In this document: one piece after another, positions 1-7,521 of the stretch
Numbering within the stretch: the first letter of the stretch is position 1
Layout of the letters: each line of letters begins with the position of its first letter
Made by a program: the position numbers and the translations under genes
NCBI RefSeq assembly: GCF_013466605.1
Contig: NZ_CP059162.1
Coordinates: 3,410,001 to 3,474,000, forward strand
Direction of reading: 5' to 3'
From: Pseudomonas chlororaphis subsp. aurantiaca
GTDB taxonomy: Bacteria > Pseudomonadota > Gammaproteobacteria > Pseudomonadales > Pseudomonadaceae
Length of the DNA: 64,000 nucleotides
Notes under the pieces: model-generated
Database searches by the model: none
Told to the model about the DNA's origin: nothing
Seen by the model: only the letters and a program-made list of their open reading frames with translations

Positions 1-1
1 G

Positions 2-1801
2 CCGATGGTCCGCAGCCTGCCAGGCTTCGAGCGCCTGCAGGCGTTCGAGAACCTCAGCGATCGCCCGGCGGCGGGGGATCTGGAGGTCGACAGCAATCCC
101 TTCGACCTGCGGATCAACGACGCCCAGCGCAAGCACCTGAATGCCTGTTATCACGCCTTGCACCGGCGCGACGGGCGTTTCCGCGAGGCGATCAAGCCGT
201 TGCTGCGCCACGCCCTGCAGCTCAAGGAGCTGGAGCGCGATCACCCGGACGTGCAGAAGCGCATGGCCGTGACCGAACTGGCGGCCAAGCGCGACGAAGA
301 GCTGTGCGACACCCTGGAAGACCTGTGGTTTCGCGCCGGGGCCTGGCCGATCAAGGGCATCGAGCCGAACCGGCAGACGGTGGAGATCAACGGCTCGCAG
401 TTCCATTGCCATGGCTACATCGCCGAACTGGATGCCTGGGTGGTGCTGGGGTTCGACCCTCGGGAAAACCCGCAGCTGAGTCGCCCCGGATCGAAGCTCT
501 CGGTGCGCGCGGAGTGGGCGGTAAAGCGCACCCTGTTTCAAGCTTTTTGTCGTAAGCCTATGATTTGGCTGGATAGTTATGAGTCGGCAAAGCGGGTTTT
601 GTCGTCCCTGGCCGGCGACGCCACTGCCGGGCCGGGCTTCGATTACAAGGTCAAGGGCGAGCTGGCTTCGGCGCCGCTGCTGGACTGTTTTGTCGCCGCG
701 GCCGGGTTTATCGAGAACCTCGGGCTGGATGTATCGGTGGCCGTGGGCCAGATGGTTTTCCCCCAGGACGACCCGGATCGCTACTTCTTCGAGGCTCTGA
801 GCCTGTTCTGGCGGGCGCTGGACGACCATCTGCTCGACCAGTCGCCGCCGATCATGAGCTACAACCGTATGTTCTCGCTGTTCGGCGAGAACACCCCGGA
901 GAACTTCAAGCTGCTTAGCGATGAGCGGCTGCGGCCGATGTCGCACCTGATGATCGACGAATTCCAGGACGTCTCGCCGCAGATCGTCTCGTGGATTTGC
1001 GCCAGCCTGCGCGAGATCCGCAGTCGCGGCCCGGCAATGCATGTCGGGCGTGGGGCGCAGCGCTCGTCGTTGCTCTGTGTGGGGGACGACTGGCAGTCGA
1101 TCTACGGCTGGCGCGGCAGTTCGCCGAAGTACTTCATGGAGTTCAACAAGGAATTCCCGTCGCCGGCTACCACCCGGGTGATGCTCAGCGAGAACTATCG
1201 CAGCCATCAGCACATCATCGACGCGGCGGAACATATCGTCCGCGCGGCACCGGCGATTGCCGGGAAGAAGGCCAAGGCCAGCGGCGAGCCCAAGGAAGTG
1301 TTGCCGGTGAATGTGCTGGACCGCGATGACCAGGGGCTGGCGGCGCGGCTGGCGGAGCACTATCGCAATGGCGATTCGATTTTGATGTTATTTCGAAAAA
1401 GTAGCGATAAGTTATTGATTGAAGAACATATTTTACAAATAGTTAATGTTGATTCTAGGTTGCCGGCCGAGGATCGACGCCTCAAGCAACTGACCTACCA
1501 CAGTTCCAAGGGCTTGCAGGCGGATGCGGTTTTCTTGCTCGGTGACTGCCAGCACCTGACCAGTTCGCCCTACAAGAACCAGGTCTATCGCATGGCCGGG
1601 CTGGGCAAGGATGGCGACAGCGAGCCCTACGACAATGCGCAGAAGGACGAGACCTTGCGTCTGGCGTATGTCGGCATCACCCGGGCGGTAAAACATTGCT
1701 ACTGGTATGTGGACAGCCCGGACACCCAGGCGGCCAATGCGCCCAAGGCGTCGGACCGGATTCCCCAGGGCAAGCCGTTCTTCGCCGACCTGCGGGCATG
1801 A
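2..1801 (+). CDS. SF1 (UvrD/Rep-like) DNA helicase, 5'-truncated by the window edge
   Basis: The reading frame is open to the left edge, so the true start lies outside; an internal ATG at position 5 is not a convincing start. Seen: Walker B LMIDEFQDVSP, motif III VGDDWQSIYGWRG, motif IV LSENYRSH, motif V TYHSSKGLQADAVF and motif VI YVGITRA, in the order expected for an SF1A UvrD/Rep/HelD helicase. The Walker A loop is not in the visible part and must lie upstream. The role should be ATP-driven 3'-5' unwinding of DNA in repair or replication restart, in the cytoplasm. The specific subfamily (helicase IV-like or other) cannot be settled from this fragment. Two stretches, about 541-600 and 1370-1460, are much richer in A+T and rare codons than the rest of the gene, which may mark recombination or foreign origin. 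Confidence 0.85.
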   Translation, partial: PMVRSLPGFERLQAFENLSDRPAAGDLEVDSNPFDLRINDAQRKHLNACYHALHRRDGRFREAIKPLLRHALQLKELERDHPDVQKRMAVTELAAKRDEELCDTLEDLWFRAGAWPIKGIEPNRQTVEINGSQFHCHGYIAELDAWVVLGFDPRENPQLSRPGSKLSVRAEWAVKRTLFQAFCRKPMIWLDSYESAKRVLSSLAGDATAGPGFDYKVKGELASAPLLDCFVAAAGFIENLGLDVSVAVGQMVFPQDDPDRYFFEALSLFWRALDDHLLDQSPPIMSYNRMFSLFGENTPENFKLLSDERLRPMSHLMIDEFQDVSPQIVSWICASLREIRSRGPAMHVGRGAQRSSLLCVGDDWQSIYGWRGSSPKYFMEFNKEFPSPATTRVMLSENYRSHQHIIDAAEHIVRAAPAIAGKKAKASGEPKEVLPVNVLDRDDQGLAARLAEHYRNGDSILMLFRKSSDKLLIEEHILQIVNVDSRLPAEDRRLKQLTYHSSKGLQADAVFLLGDCQHLTSSPYKNQVYRMAGLGKDGDSEPYDNAQKDETLRLAYVGITRAVKHCYWYVDSPDTQAANAPKASDRIPQGKPFFADLRA

Positions 1802-1803
1802 AA

Positions 1804-1825
1804 AAGCCCGCGCAACGGCGGGCTT
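1804..1825 (-). terminator. Rho-independent terminator for the DUF1652 gene
   Basis: A perfect 8-bp stem (arms AAGCCCGC and GCGGGCTT) with a 6-nt loop. Read on the minus strand it is followed by a run of T, so it best serves the minus-strand DUF1652 gene. It also lies immediately after the helicase stop codon and may act in both directions. Confidence 0.75.
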
Positions 1826-1863
1826 GAGGACAACCTGGGGCGGGTCAAGAAAAGCGACCGGCC

Positions 1864-2133
1864 CTAGGCTTTCAAGGCGAGTGGCGGCATGAAGGCCTCC
1901 AGCTCGTCTTCCACCGCCTCGATTATTCGCTCGACATCGGCGGCATTCATCACGGTGGCGCAGGGGATGCCGGCAATGGCGATCATGGTCTCGCCGCTGG
2001 CACGATCGAAGAGCCGGGCGATCATGCTGCCGGGTGCATCCATGCTGGCCTCGAAGCCCATGGGGTGAAAATGCCAGCGCATCAGCTGGCAGGCGTTGGG
2101 AAAGGTGACTTTGCTGGCGGAGACTCTATTCAT
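1864..2133 (-). CDS. DUF1652 family small protein
   Basis: An 89-residue protein with the pattern of the Pseudomonas DUF1652 family: an N-terminal region around 'LMRWHFHPMGFEAS', a central 'ARLFDRASGETMIAIAGIP' segment and an acidic helical C-terminus. No membrane segment or signal peptide is seen. The family has no established function; in pseudomonads it occurs as several short paralogues per genome. The gene is single, convergent with the helicase, and ends at its own terminator. The family assignment is from recall of the motif pattern, not a search. Confidence 0.65.
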   Translation of the reverse strand: MNRVSASKVTFPNACQLMRWHFHPMGFEASMDAPGSMIARLFDRASGETMIAIAGIPCATVMNAADVERIIEAVEDELEAFMPPLALKA

Positions 2134-2410
2134 GGATTGCCCACCTTGTTCATTGAGCGCTTCCTTGTGCTCGCGGTAGGTATGGAAGGACCGTCAATGG
2201 ACCAACCTGTGGAGCTTTTAAAAATAGCACCGGGATATGACATTCAACGGCTTTTTTTCAGGCCGTTTGGCGATTGCCTTGCACTTTTTTGATGCAGGTC
2301 ATTTCCGCCAGCGATTTAGGCAAAACGCCAGTATCCAGGGGCCATGCATTGGCCATTGAAGCGCTGGGCGAACTTCGGCAAGCTGCGCCTTTTCATCCTC
2401 CGAGTACCCT

Positions 2411-3226
2411 ATGTCTGCCCCTGATGATGGCCCGGCGCAAACCCGGGCCACCGGCGAGACAGTGCTGCGCTATCACCTGTGCTGGAAGCACCGCGACCTC
2501 GATGGCGTCATGGCGCTGTATCACCCGGAAATCCAGTACAACGACTTTTTCCAGAACCGCACCCTGGGCCTGGACGAACTGCGCGAATACGTACGCAACA
2601 GCATGCCGCGCGCGCCCGACGAAGCCCTGGAGCACAGCGACCGCATCCGCCTGGACGGCAATACCGCGTTCATTCAATACCAGGTGACCCTGCGCGGCGG
2701 GCAGGGCCTGGTGTCGTTTCGCGCCAGCGAGGCGATCACCGTGCGCGATGGCTTGATCTGGCGCGTCAACGAATACGCTTCCCTGGTGCGCGAGGCGGCG
2801 CCGAGCAAGGCCGGTGGCGGCGCGCGGCCAGCGGTCAGCCGCCTGGGCCTGTCGCCGCGCCAACTGAGCTTCATGGCCGAGGACCTGCAGCAGTACTTCG
2901 AGCGCCAGCAGCCGTACCTCGACCCGGAGCTGGACCTGCAGCGGGTGGCGAAGGAGTGCGGCTACAGCCGCAACCAGATCTCCTATCTGCTCAACCAGGT
3001 GCTGGGGCAGAGTTTCTACCGCTATGTGAACCAGGCACGGCTGCAGCATTTGCTGGCGGCGCTGGACCAGGCCGCGCCGCCGGTGCGCATCGACGAGCTG
3101 GCGTTCGCCGCCGGCTTCAACTCGCTGTCGGCGTTCTACAGCTGTTTCCGCCAGCACACCGGCCTGTCGCCCAAGGCGTATGCCAAGCAAATTTCTTTGC
3201 GTGCACGCGCGCAAGACAGCCCTTGA
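2411..3226 (+). CDS. AraC-family regulator with N-terminal NTF2/SnoaL-like domain
   Basis: The 271-residue protein has two parts. Residues 1-120 look like an NTF2/SnoaL-like fold ('VLRYHLCWKHRDLDGVMALYHPEIQYND', then 'RASEAITVRDGLIWRVNEY'), which could bind a small ligand. Residues 155-265 form an AraC/XylS double helix-turn-helix ('LDLQRVAKECGYSRNQISYLLNQ' and 'IDELAFAAGFNSLSAFYSCFRQHTGLSP'). AraC sensors are more often cupin-like, so the NTF2-like input domain is unusual. The regulator lies just upstream of, and in line with, the oxidoreductase, cupin and binding-protein genes and probably controls them. The ligand is unknown; a polyamine or related amine is inferred from the neighbours. 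Confidence 0.8.
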   Translation: MSAPDDGPAQTRATGETVLRYHLCWKHRDLDGVMALYHPEIQYNDFFQNRTLGLDELREYVRNSMPRAPDEALEHSDRIRLDGNTAFIQYQVTLRGGQGLVSFRASEAITVRDGLIWRVNEYASLVREAAPSKAGGGARPAVSRLGLSPRQLSFMAEDLQQYFERQQPYLDPELDLQRVAKECGYSRNQISYLLNQVLGQSFYRYVNQARLQHLLAALDQAAPPVRIDELAFAAGFNSLSAFYSCFRQHTGLSPKAYAKQISLRARAQDSP

Positions 3227-3277
3227 GCCCAGGCACTAGGATCGCTGCCATCGAAGTTCGGGTGGCGGAGTGCATGT

Positions 3278-4684
3278 ATGCCAGCGTGGCGCAACATCAG
3301 TTTGTGGATGGATCAGCTCGACGAGCCGCTGCTGGCCCGGCCGTCGCTGGAGCAGGACCTGGATGTCGACGTGGCGATCATCGGCGCCGGTTATACCGGG
3401 CTGTGGACCGCCTATTACCTCAAGCGCCTGGCGCCGACCCTGAACATCGCCATTGTCGAGGCGCAGACCGCCGGCTTCGGTGCCTCCGGGCGCAACGGCG
3501 GCTGGCTGATGGGCAACCTTTTGGGGGAGGACCGGCTGCTGGCCGGGCTCAGCGCGCAGCAGCGCCGCGCGTCCTTCGACCTGCTGCACGGTATTCCCGA
3601 TGAAGTGGCCAGCGTCCTCGAGCGTGAAGGCATCGACTGCGACTACCGCAAGGGCGGGGTGCTGTACTGCGCCGCGCGTTACCCCGAGCAGGAAGTCACC
3701 CAGCGCCGCTACCTGGACAAGCTCTACCGCCAGGGCCTCGACGAGCGCGACTACCGCTGGCTGAGCCCCGAGCAACTGGCCAGGCAGATCCGCGTGGCCA
3801 AGGCCTACGGCGGTATCTACGCGCCCCATTGCGCGACCATCCAGCCGGCCAAGCTGGTGCGTGGCCTGGCCCGCGCCGTGGAGCGCCTGGGCGTGCCCAT
3901 CTACGAAAACAGCCCGGTCAGCCACTGGCAGTCCGGCAGCCTGCAAACCGCCAGGGCCAGCGTGCGTTGTCGCTGGATAGTGCCGGCGGTGGAGGGCTAT
4001 TCGGTGACCCTACCGCCCCTGGGCCGTTACCAGTTGCCGGTGCAAAGCCTGCTGGTGGCCACCGAGCCCTTGTCGGCCGCGACCTGGGACGAGATCGGCC
4101 TGAGCCAGGGCCAGGCATTCAGCGAAAGCAGTCGCCAGGTCACCTACGGCCAGCGCACCGCCGACAACCGCCTGGTGTTCGGCGCCCGCGGCGGCTACCA
4201 GTTCGCCGGCAAGCTGCGCCATGACTTCGACCTGACCCGCAGCGAAGTCGAGCTGCGGCGCTACCTGTTCAGCGAGCTTTTCCCGCAGTTGAACAATGTG
4301 CGGATCACCCACTCCTGGGGCGGCAACCTGGGCATGTCCCGGCACTTCCGGCCGCACATGCTCTGCGACCGCCGGCACGGCATCGCGCTGTCCGGCGGCT
4401 ACGGCGGCGAAGGCGTGGGCGCCAGCAACCTGGGCGGGCGGACCCTGGCCGATCTGATCCTCGAGCGCGACAGCGAGCTGACCCGCCAGCCCTGGGTGAT
4501 CCCCGAGGGCGGCCTTAACGCCTTGCGCGCCTGGGAGCCGGAGCCATGCCGCTGGCTGGGCTACAACGCGATCATTCGCAGCTTCGTCCATGAAGACCAG
4601 ACCCTGGCCAACCCGGCCACGCCGCCCTGGCGCCGCCGGCTGGCCAGCCGGGTGGCGGGTTTCATGGAAGGGCTGATGCACTGA
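3278..4684 (+). CDS. FAD-dependent amine/amino acid oxidoreductase (DAO fold, PuuB-like)
   Basis: A 468-residue flavoprotein. An N-terminal Rossmann motif GAGYTGLWTAYYL (about residues 35-47) binds FAD, followed by the 'GFGASGRNGGWLMGN' segment typical of gamma-glutamylputrescine oxidase-like DAO proteins. The C-terminal 'GGYGGEGVGASNLGGRTLADL' segment closes the FAD site. The family oxidises primary or secondary amines, releasing an aldehyde and reduced flavin. An in-frame ATG follows a GGAG at a suitable distance. A cupin and a PotF/SpuD-like binding protein follow directly, so the three genes plausibly take up and oxidise a polyamine-like compound. The exact substrate cannot be read from sequence. 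Confidence 0.8.
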   Translation: MPAWRNISLWMDQLDEPLLARPSLEQDLDVDVAIIGAGYTGLWTAYYLKRLAPTLNIAIVEAQTAGFGASGRNGGWLMGNLLGEDRLLAGLSAQQRRASFDLLHGIPDEVASVLEREGIDCDYRKGGVLYCAARYPEQEVTQRRYLDKLYRQGLDERDYRWLSPEQLARQIRVAKAYGGIYAPHCATIQPAKLVRGLARAVERLGVPIYENSPVSHWQSGSLQTARASVRCRWIVPAVEGYSVTLPPLGRYQLPVQSLLVATEPLSAATWDEIGLSQGQAFSESSRQVTYGQRTADNRLVFGARGGYQFAGKLRHDFDLTRSEVELRRYLFSELFPQLNNVRITHSWGGNLGMSRHFRPHMLCDRRHGIALSGGYGGEGVGASNLGGRTLADLILERDSELTRQPWVIPEGGLNALRAWEPEPCRWLGYNAIIRSFVHEDQTLANPATPPWRRRLASRVAGFMEGLMH

Positions 4685-4729
4685 GCCAGGTTTTTTACAG
4701 CGGTTTCTTTTCCATCGACAGGTAGCGCC

Positions 4730-5071
4730 ATGAGCATCACTCAATTCAAGAACACCGCCCACGCCACCCTGGAGCAATCGACTCCGGTGGCCGTGCCCCT
4801 GGGCAACCCGGTCGCCGTGACTTCGGTGACCTGTGTCGAGCGCAACGACGGCGTCGAAACCGGCATCTGGGAGTGCACGCCCGGGCGCTGGCGGCGGCAG
4901 ATCGTCGCCCAGGAGTTCTGCCATTTCATCCTGGGGCGTTGCACCTTCACCCCGGACAACGGCGAACCCCTGCTTATAGAAGCCGGCGATGCACTGATGT
5001 TGCCGGCCAACAGCACCGGGACCTGGGACATCCAGGAAACCGTGCGCAAGACCTACGTGTTGATTTTCTGA
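4730..5071 (+). CDS. Cupin-domain protein (DUF861-like)
   Basis: A small (113 aa) single-domain cupin. The C-terminal part 'FHFILGRCTFTPDNGEP... EAGDALMLPANSTGTWDI' has the beta-strand and glycine pattern of DUF861/EutQ-like cupins (the first part reads CHFILGRCTF in this protein). The classic cupin histidines are mostly missing, so a metal-dependent reaction is not obvious and a binding or sensing role is possible. It starts 45 bases after the FAD oxidoreductase and precedes the binding-protein gene on the same strand. Such cupins often accompany PuuB-like oxidases; the function in this setting is not established. Confidence 0.75.
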   Translation: MSITQFKNTAHATLEQSTPVAVPLGNPVAVTSVTCVERNDGVETGIWECTPGRWRRQIVAQEFCHFILGRCTFTPDNGEPLLIEAGDALMLPANSTGTWDIQETVRKTYVLIF

Positions 5072-5118
5072 TCCTTTGATTGCCTGCCAATAAAAACAAC
5101 CCACACAGGAATCGCCCC

Positions 5119-6213
5119 ATGATCCGTAAAAAACCGGCTTTATCGCTGTGCGTGCCGTTGCTGCTGGTTGCTTCCTTCAGCCAGGCGGCCGAGACCGTGA
5201 AGATCTACAACTGGTCGAGCTACATCGCCCCGGACACCCTGAAGAACTTCCAGAAGGAAACCGGCATCGGTTTCAGCTACGACGTCTATGACAGCAACGA
5301 AACCCTGGACGGCAAGCTGATGACCGGTCGCTCCGGTTATGACGTGGTGTTTCCCTCCAACCACTTCATGGCCCGGCAGATCGAGGGCGGGGCGCTGAAG
5401 AAGCTCGACAAGAGCCAGTTGCCGAACTGGAAGAACCTCAACCCGGTGCTGCTCGAGGCCCTGCAGACCAACGATCCGGGCAACGAGCACGGCTTCCCGT
5501 ACCTCTGGGGCAGCACCGGGATCGGCTACAACGTCGCCAAGGTCAAGGCGGTGCTGGGGGACAACGCGCCGGTGGATTCCTGGGACCTGATCTTCAAGCC
5601 CGAATACATGCAGAAGCTGCAGAAGTGCGGGGTGGCGATCCTCGACAACGGCCCCGAACTACTGCCGGCGGCGCTGAACTACCTGGGCCTGCCGCACCAC
5701 AGCAAGAACCCCGAGGACTACAAGAAGGCCGAAGCGCTGTTGCTGAAGATCCGGCCCTATGTCGCCTACTTCCATTCCTCCAAGTACACCGGCGACCTGG
5801 CCAACGGCGATATCTGCGTGGCGGTGGGTTTCTCCGGCGACGTGCTGCAAGCCGATAGCCGGGCCAAGGAAGCCAGGAACGGCGTGGAAATCGGCTATGC
5901 GATTCCCAAGGAAGGCGCGCCGATCTGGTTCGACATGGTGGCCATGCCCAACGACGCGCCGGACGAAAAGGCCGGGTATGCCTACATGAACTACCTGCTG
6001 CGCCCGGAGGTGATGGCCGAGATCACCAACCATGTGCACTACGCCAATGGCAACGACCAGGCTGACAGCCTGGTCGACCCGGCCATCAAGAGCGACACCA
6101 AGGTCTACCCGAGCCCGGACATGATGGGCAAGCTGTTCGCCCTGGAAGCCATGCCGCTGAATATCGACCGGATCCGCACCCGGGTGTGGAACAAGATCCG
6201 TACCGGTAGCTGA
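5119..6213 (+). CDS. Periplasmic polyamine-type ABC transporter binding protein (PotF/SpuD family)
   Basis: A 364-residue protein. I chose the ATG at 5119 because it follows an AGGA ribosome binding site and begins a clear signal peptide (MIRKKPALSLCVPLLLVASFSQA). The mature part starts 'AETVKIYNWSSYIAPDTLKNF', the hallmark of PotF, SpuD and SpuE. 'YDVVFPSNHFM', 'PYLWGSTGIGYN' and 'WFDMVAMP' also match that family, which binds putrescine, spermidine or related amines. No membrane or ATPase subunits of the transporter are nearby, so this orphan protein must share a transporter encoded elsewhere or act as a sensor partner. A terminator-like hairpin follows the stop. Confidence 0.88.
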   Translation: MIRKKPALSLCVPLLLVASFSQAAETVKIYNWSSYIAPDTLKNFQKETGIGFSYDVYDSNETLDGKLMTGRSGYDVVFPSNHFMARQIEGGALKKLDKSQLPNWKNLNPVLLEALQTNDPGNEHGFPYLWGSTGIGYNVAKVKAVLGDNAPVDSWDLIFKPEYMQKLQKCGVAILDNGPELLPAALNYLGLPHHSKNPEDYKKAEALLLKIRPYVAYFHSSKYTGDLANGDICVAVGFSGDVLQADSRAKEARNGVEIGYAIPKEGAPIWFDMVAMPNDAPDEKAGYAYMNYLLRPEVMAEITNHVHYANGNDQADSLVDPAIKSDTKVYPSPDMMGKLFALEAMPLNIDRIRTRVWNKIRTGS

Positions 6214-6224
6214 GGCATCGGCGC

Positions 6225-6252
6225 CGCTCCCCGATCTGGCGACCGGGGAGCG
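6225..6252 (+). terminator. Terminator-like hairpin after the binding-protein gene
   Basis: A perfect 9-bp stem (CGCTCCCCG with CGGGGAGCG) and an 10-nt loop begin 12 bases after the stop codon. A T-containing stretch follows but there is no clean T-run. It also lies at the 3' end of the decayed MFS gene on the other strand. Confidence 0.6.
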
Positions 6253-6258
6253 CTGCTT

Positions 6259-6650
6259 TCAGGGTTTTATCTTCAGTCGCATTGCCAGCAGCACGCCCAG
6301 CAGCGCGGCGGCCAGCATCAGCGCCGCCGGGGCGGACCAGCCGGCGTAGGCGACAGCGGCACTCAGGGCGATGGGCGCGAGCACCTGGCCCAGGTAGTTG
6401 CCTTGCAGACCGGCCCAGGCACAGCGGGATCAGCGCGGGCTGCGGCGAGGTCAGTGAGGTGCTGGCGAGGAGGGTGGCGGGCAGCATGCCGGCCACCGCG
6501 TATAAAGAAGAAACACAAGGGGATCACCAGATCGGACGGCGTGTCCGAGAGGAAGATGCCCATCCCGGAAAGCCCCATGACGACACTGGCGCCGGCGAGC
6601 AGCGTTTCAATCGACAAAAACGCGAGGTTGCGTTCTACCCATGAAGCCAT
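6259..6650 (-). pseudogene. Decayed MFS transporter, C-terminal third, two frameshifts
   Basis: Three successive minus-strand frames join into one transporter-like sequence. The first (from about 6650) gives 'RNLAFLSIETLLAGASVVMGLSGMGIF', the second (about 6510-6418) 'YAVAGMLPATLLASTSLTSP', and the third (to the stop at 6259) 'GLQGNYLGQVLAPIALSAAVAYAGW' ending in MRLKIKP. This is the look of the last membrane segments of a major facilitator protein. At least two frameshifts are needed and the N-terminal two thirds are missing, so the gene is dead. It may once have been the permease of the SDR/aminotransferase group that now starts about 100 bases away. Confidence 0.6.
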
Positions 6651-6718
6651 TCAGCGGCCGGTCCCGCTGGGTACAATGCCCGGGCGCAACGGCGCCAGAG
6701 ACGGGCAACTGATAGTGC

Positions 6719-6738
6719 CGGCGCCCGGGCGGGCGCCG
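6719..6738 (-). terminator. Possible hairpin terminator of the SDR/aminotransferase operon
   Basis: An 8-bp GC stem (CGGCGCCC with GGGCGCCG) around a 4-nt loop lies just beyond the SDR stop codon on the minus strand. There is no T-run after it, so this is a weak call. Confidence 0.35.
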
Positions 6739-6756
6739 TGGGTGAGGTGTCAGCCC

Positions 6757-7521
6757 TCAGGTGAACTGGGTGTTTTCCGGCAGCAGGGCGCCGCCATCGA
6801 CGATCAGGGTCTGCCCGGTGATATAGCCGGCCTGTTCGGACGCGAGGAACAGCATGGCGTGGGCGATGTCCTGCGGGCTGCCCAGGCGCTTGAGCGGGAT
6901 ACCCCTGGCCAGGGCCGCGCAATCGCCAAGGTTGGCCATGGCCTGGGTGGCGATCAGGCCGGGTTCGACGCCGTTGACGGTGATCCGGTGTTCGGCCAGT
7001 TCCAGGGCCGCCGCGCGGATAAAACCGTTGACCCCAGCCTTGGACGCGGCGTAGTGGGACAGCCCGGGAATCGCCGTGCGCGGCCCGGTCACCGAAGAGG
7101 TGATGACGATGCGCGGGTGTTCGGCCCGGCATAACGCCGGCAGCGCCGCCTGGGTCAGCCAGAAACAGCTCTTGAGGTTCACCGCCAGGGTCGTGTCCAG
7201 GGTTTCGTCCTTCAGATCGCACAGGTTCTCCATCGGAAACACCCCGGCGTTATGGATCAGCAGGTCCAGGCCACCGAAGGCTTGCAGCGTGGCGGCCACC
7301 GCCTGGTTGGCCGCGGCCCGGGTGCTCAGGTCCAGCACCAGCAGTTCGGCGCTGTCGCCGGCCTCGCGGATCAAACGCCGGGTTTCGACGCCCGAGGCTT
7401 CGCTGCGGGTGGCGAGCAGTACCTTGGCGCCCTGGGCGGCGAAGACTTGCGCGATGGCGCGGCCGATGCCCTGGCCGGAGCCGGTGACCAGGGCGATACG
7501 ACCGGTCAAGTCATGGATCAT
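6757..7521 (-). CDS. Short-chain dehydrogenase/reductase (SDR)
   Basis: A 254-residue classical SDR. Seen: NAD(P)-binding TGSGQGIG (residues 13-20), NAG at 91-93, catalytic serine around 142-143, and YAASK with Tyr157 and Lys161. The C-terminus is 'GQTLIVDGGALLPENTQFT'. The start at 7521 follows AAGGAG, and its ATG overlaps the stop of the aminotransferase upstream (ATGA), so the two are translationally coupled. The enzyme should interconvert an alcohol and a ketone or aldehyde. Paired with a class III aminotransferase it could handle the beta-hydroxyl or carbonyl product of an amino compound; the substrate is unknown. Confidence 0.88.
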   Translation of the reverse strand: MIHDLTGRIALVTGSGQGIGRAIAQVFAAQGAKVLLATRSEASGVETRRLIREAGDSAELLVLDLSTRAAANQAVAATLQAFGGLDLLIHNAGVFPMENLCDLKDETLDTTLAVNLKSCFWLTQAALPALCRAEHPRIVITSSVTGPRTAIPGLSHYAASKAGVNGFIRAAALELAEHRITVNGVEPGLIATQAMANLGDCAALARGIPLKRLGSPQDIAHAMLFLASEQAGYITGQTLIVDGGALLPENTQFT

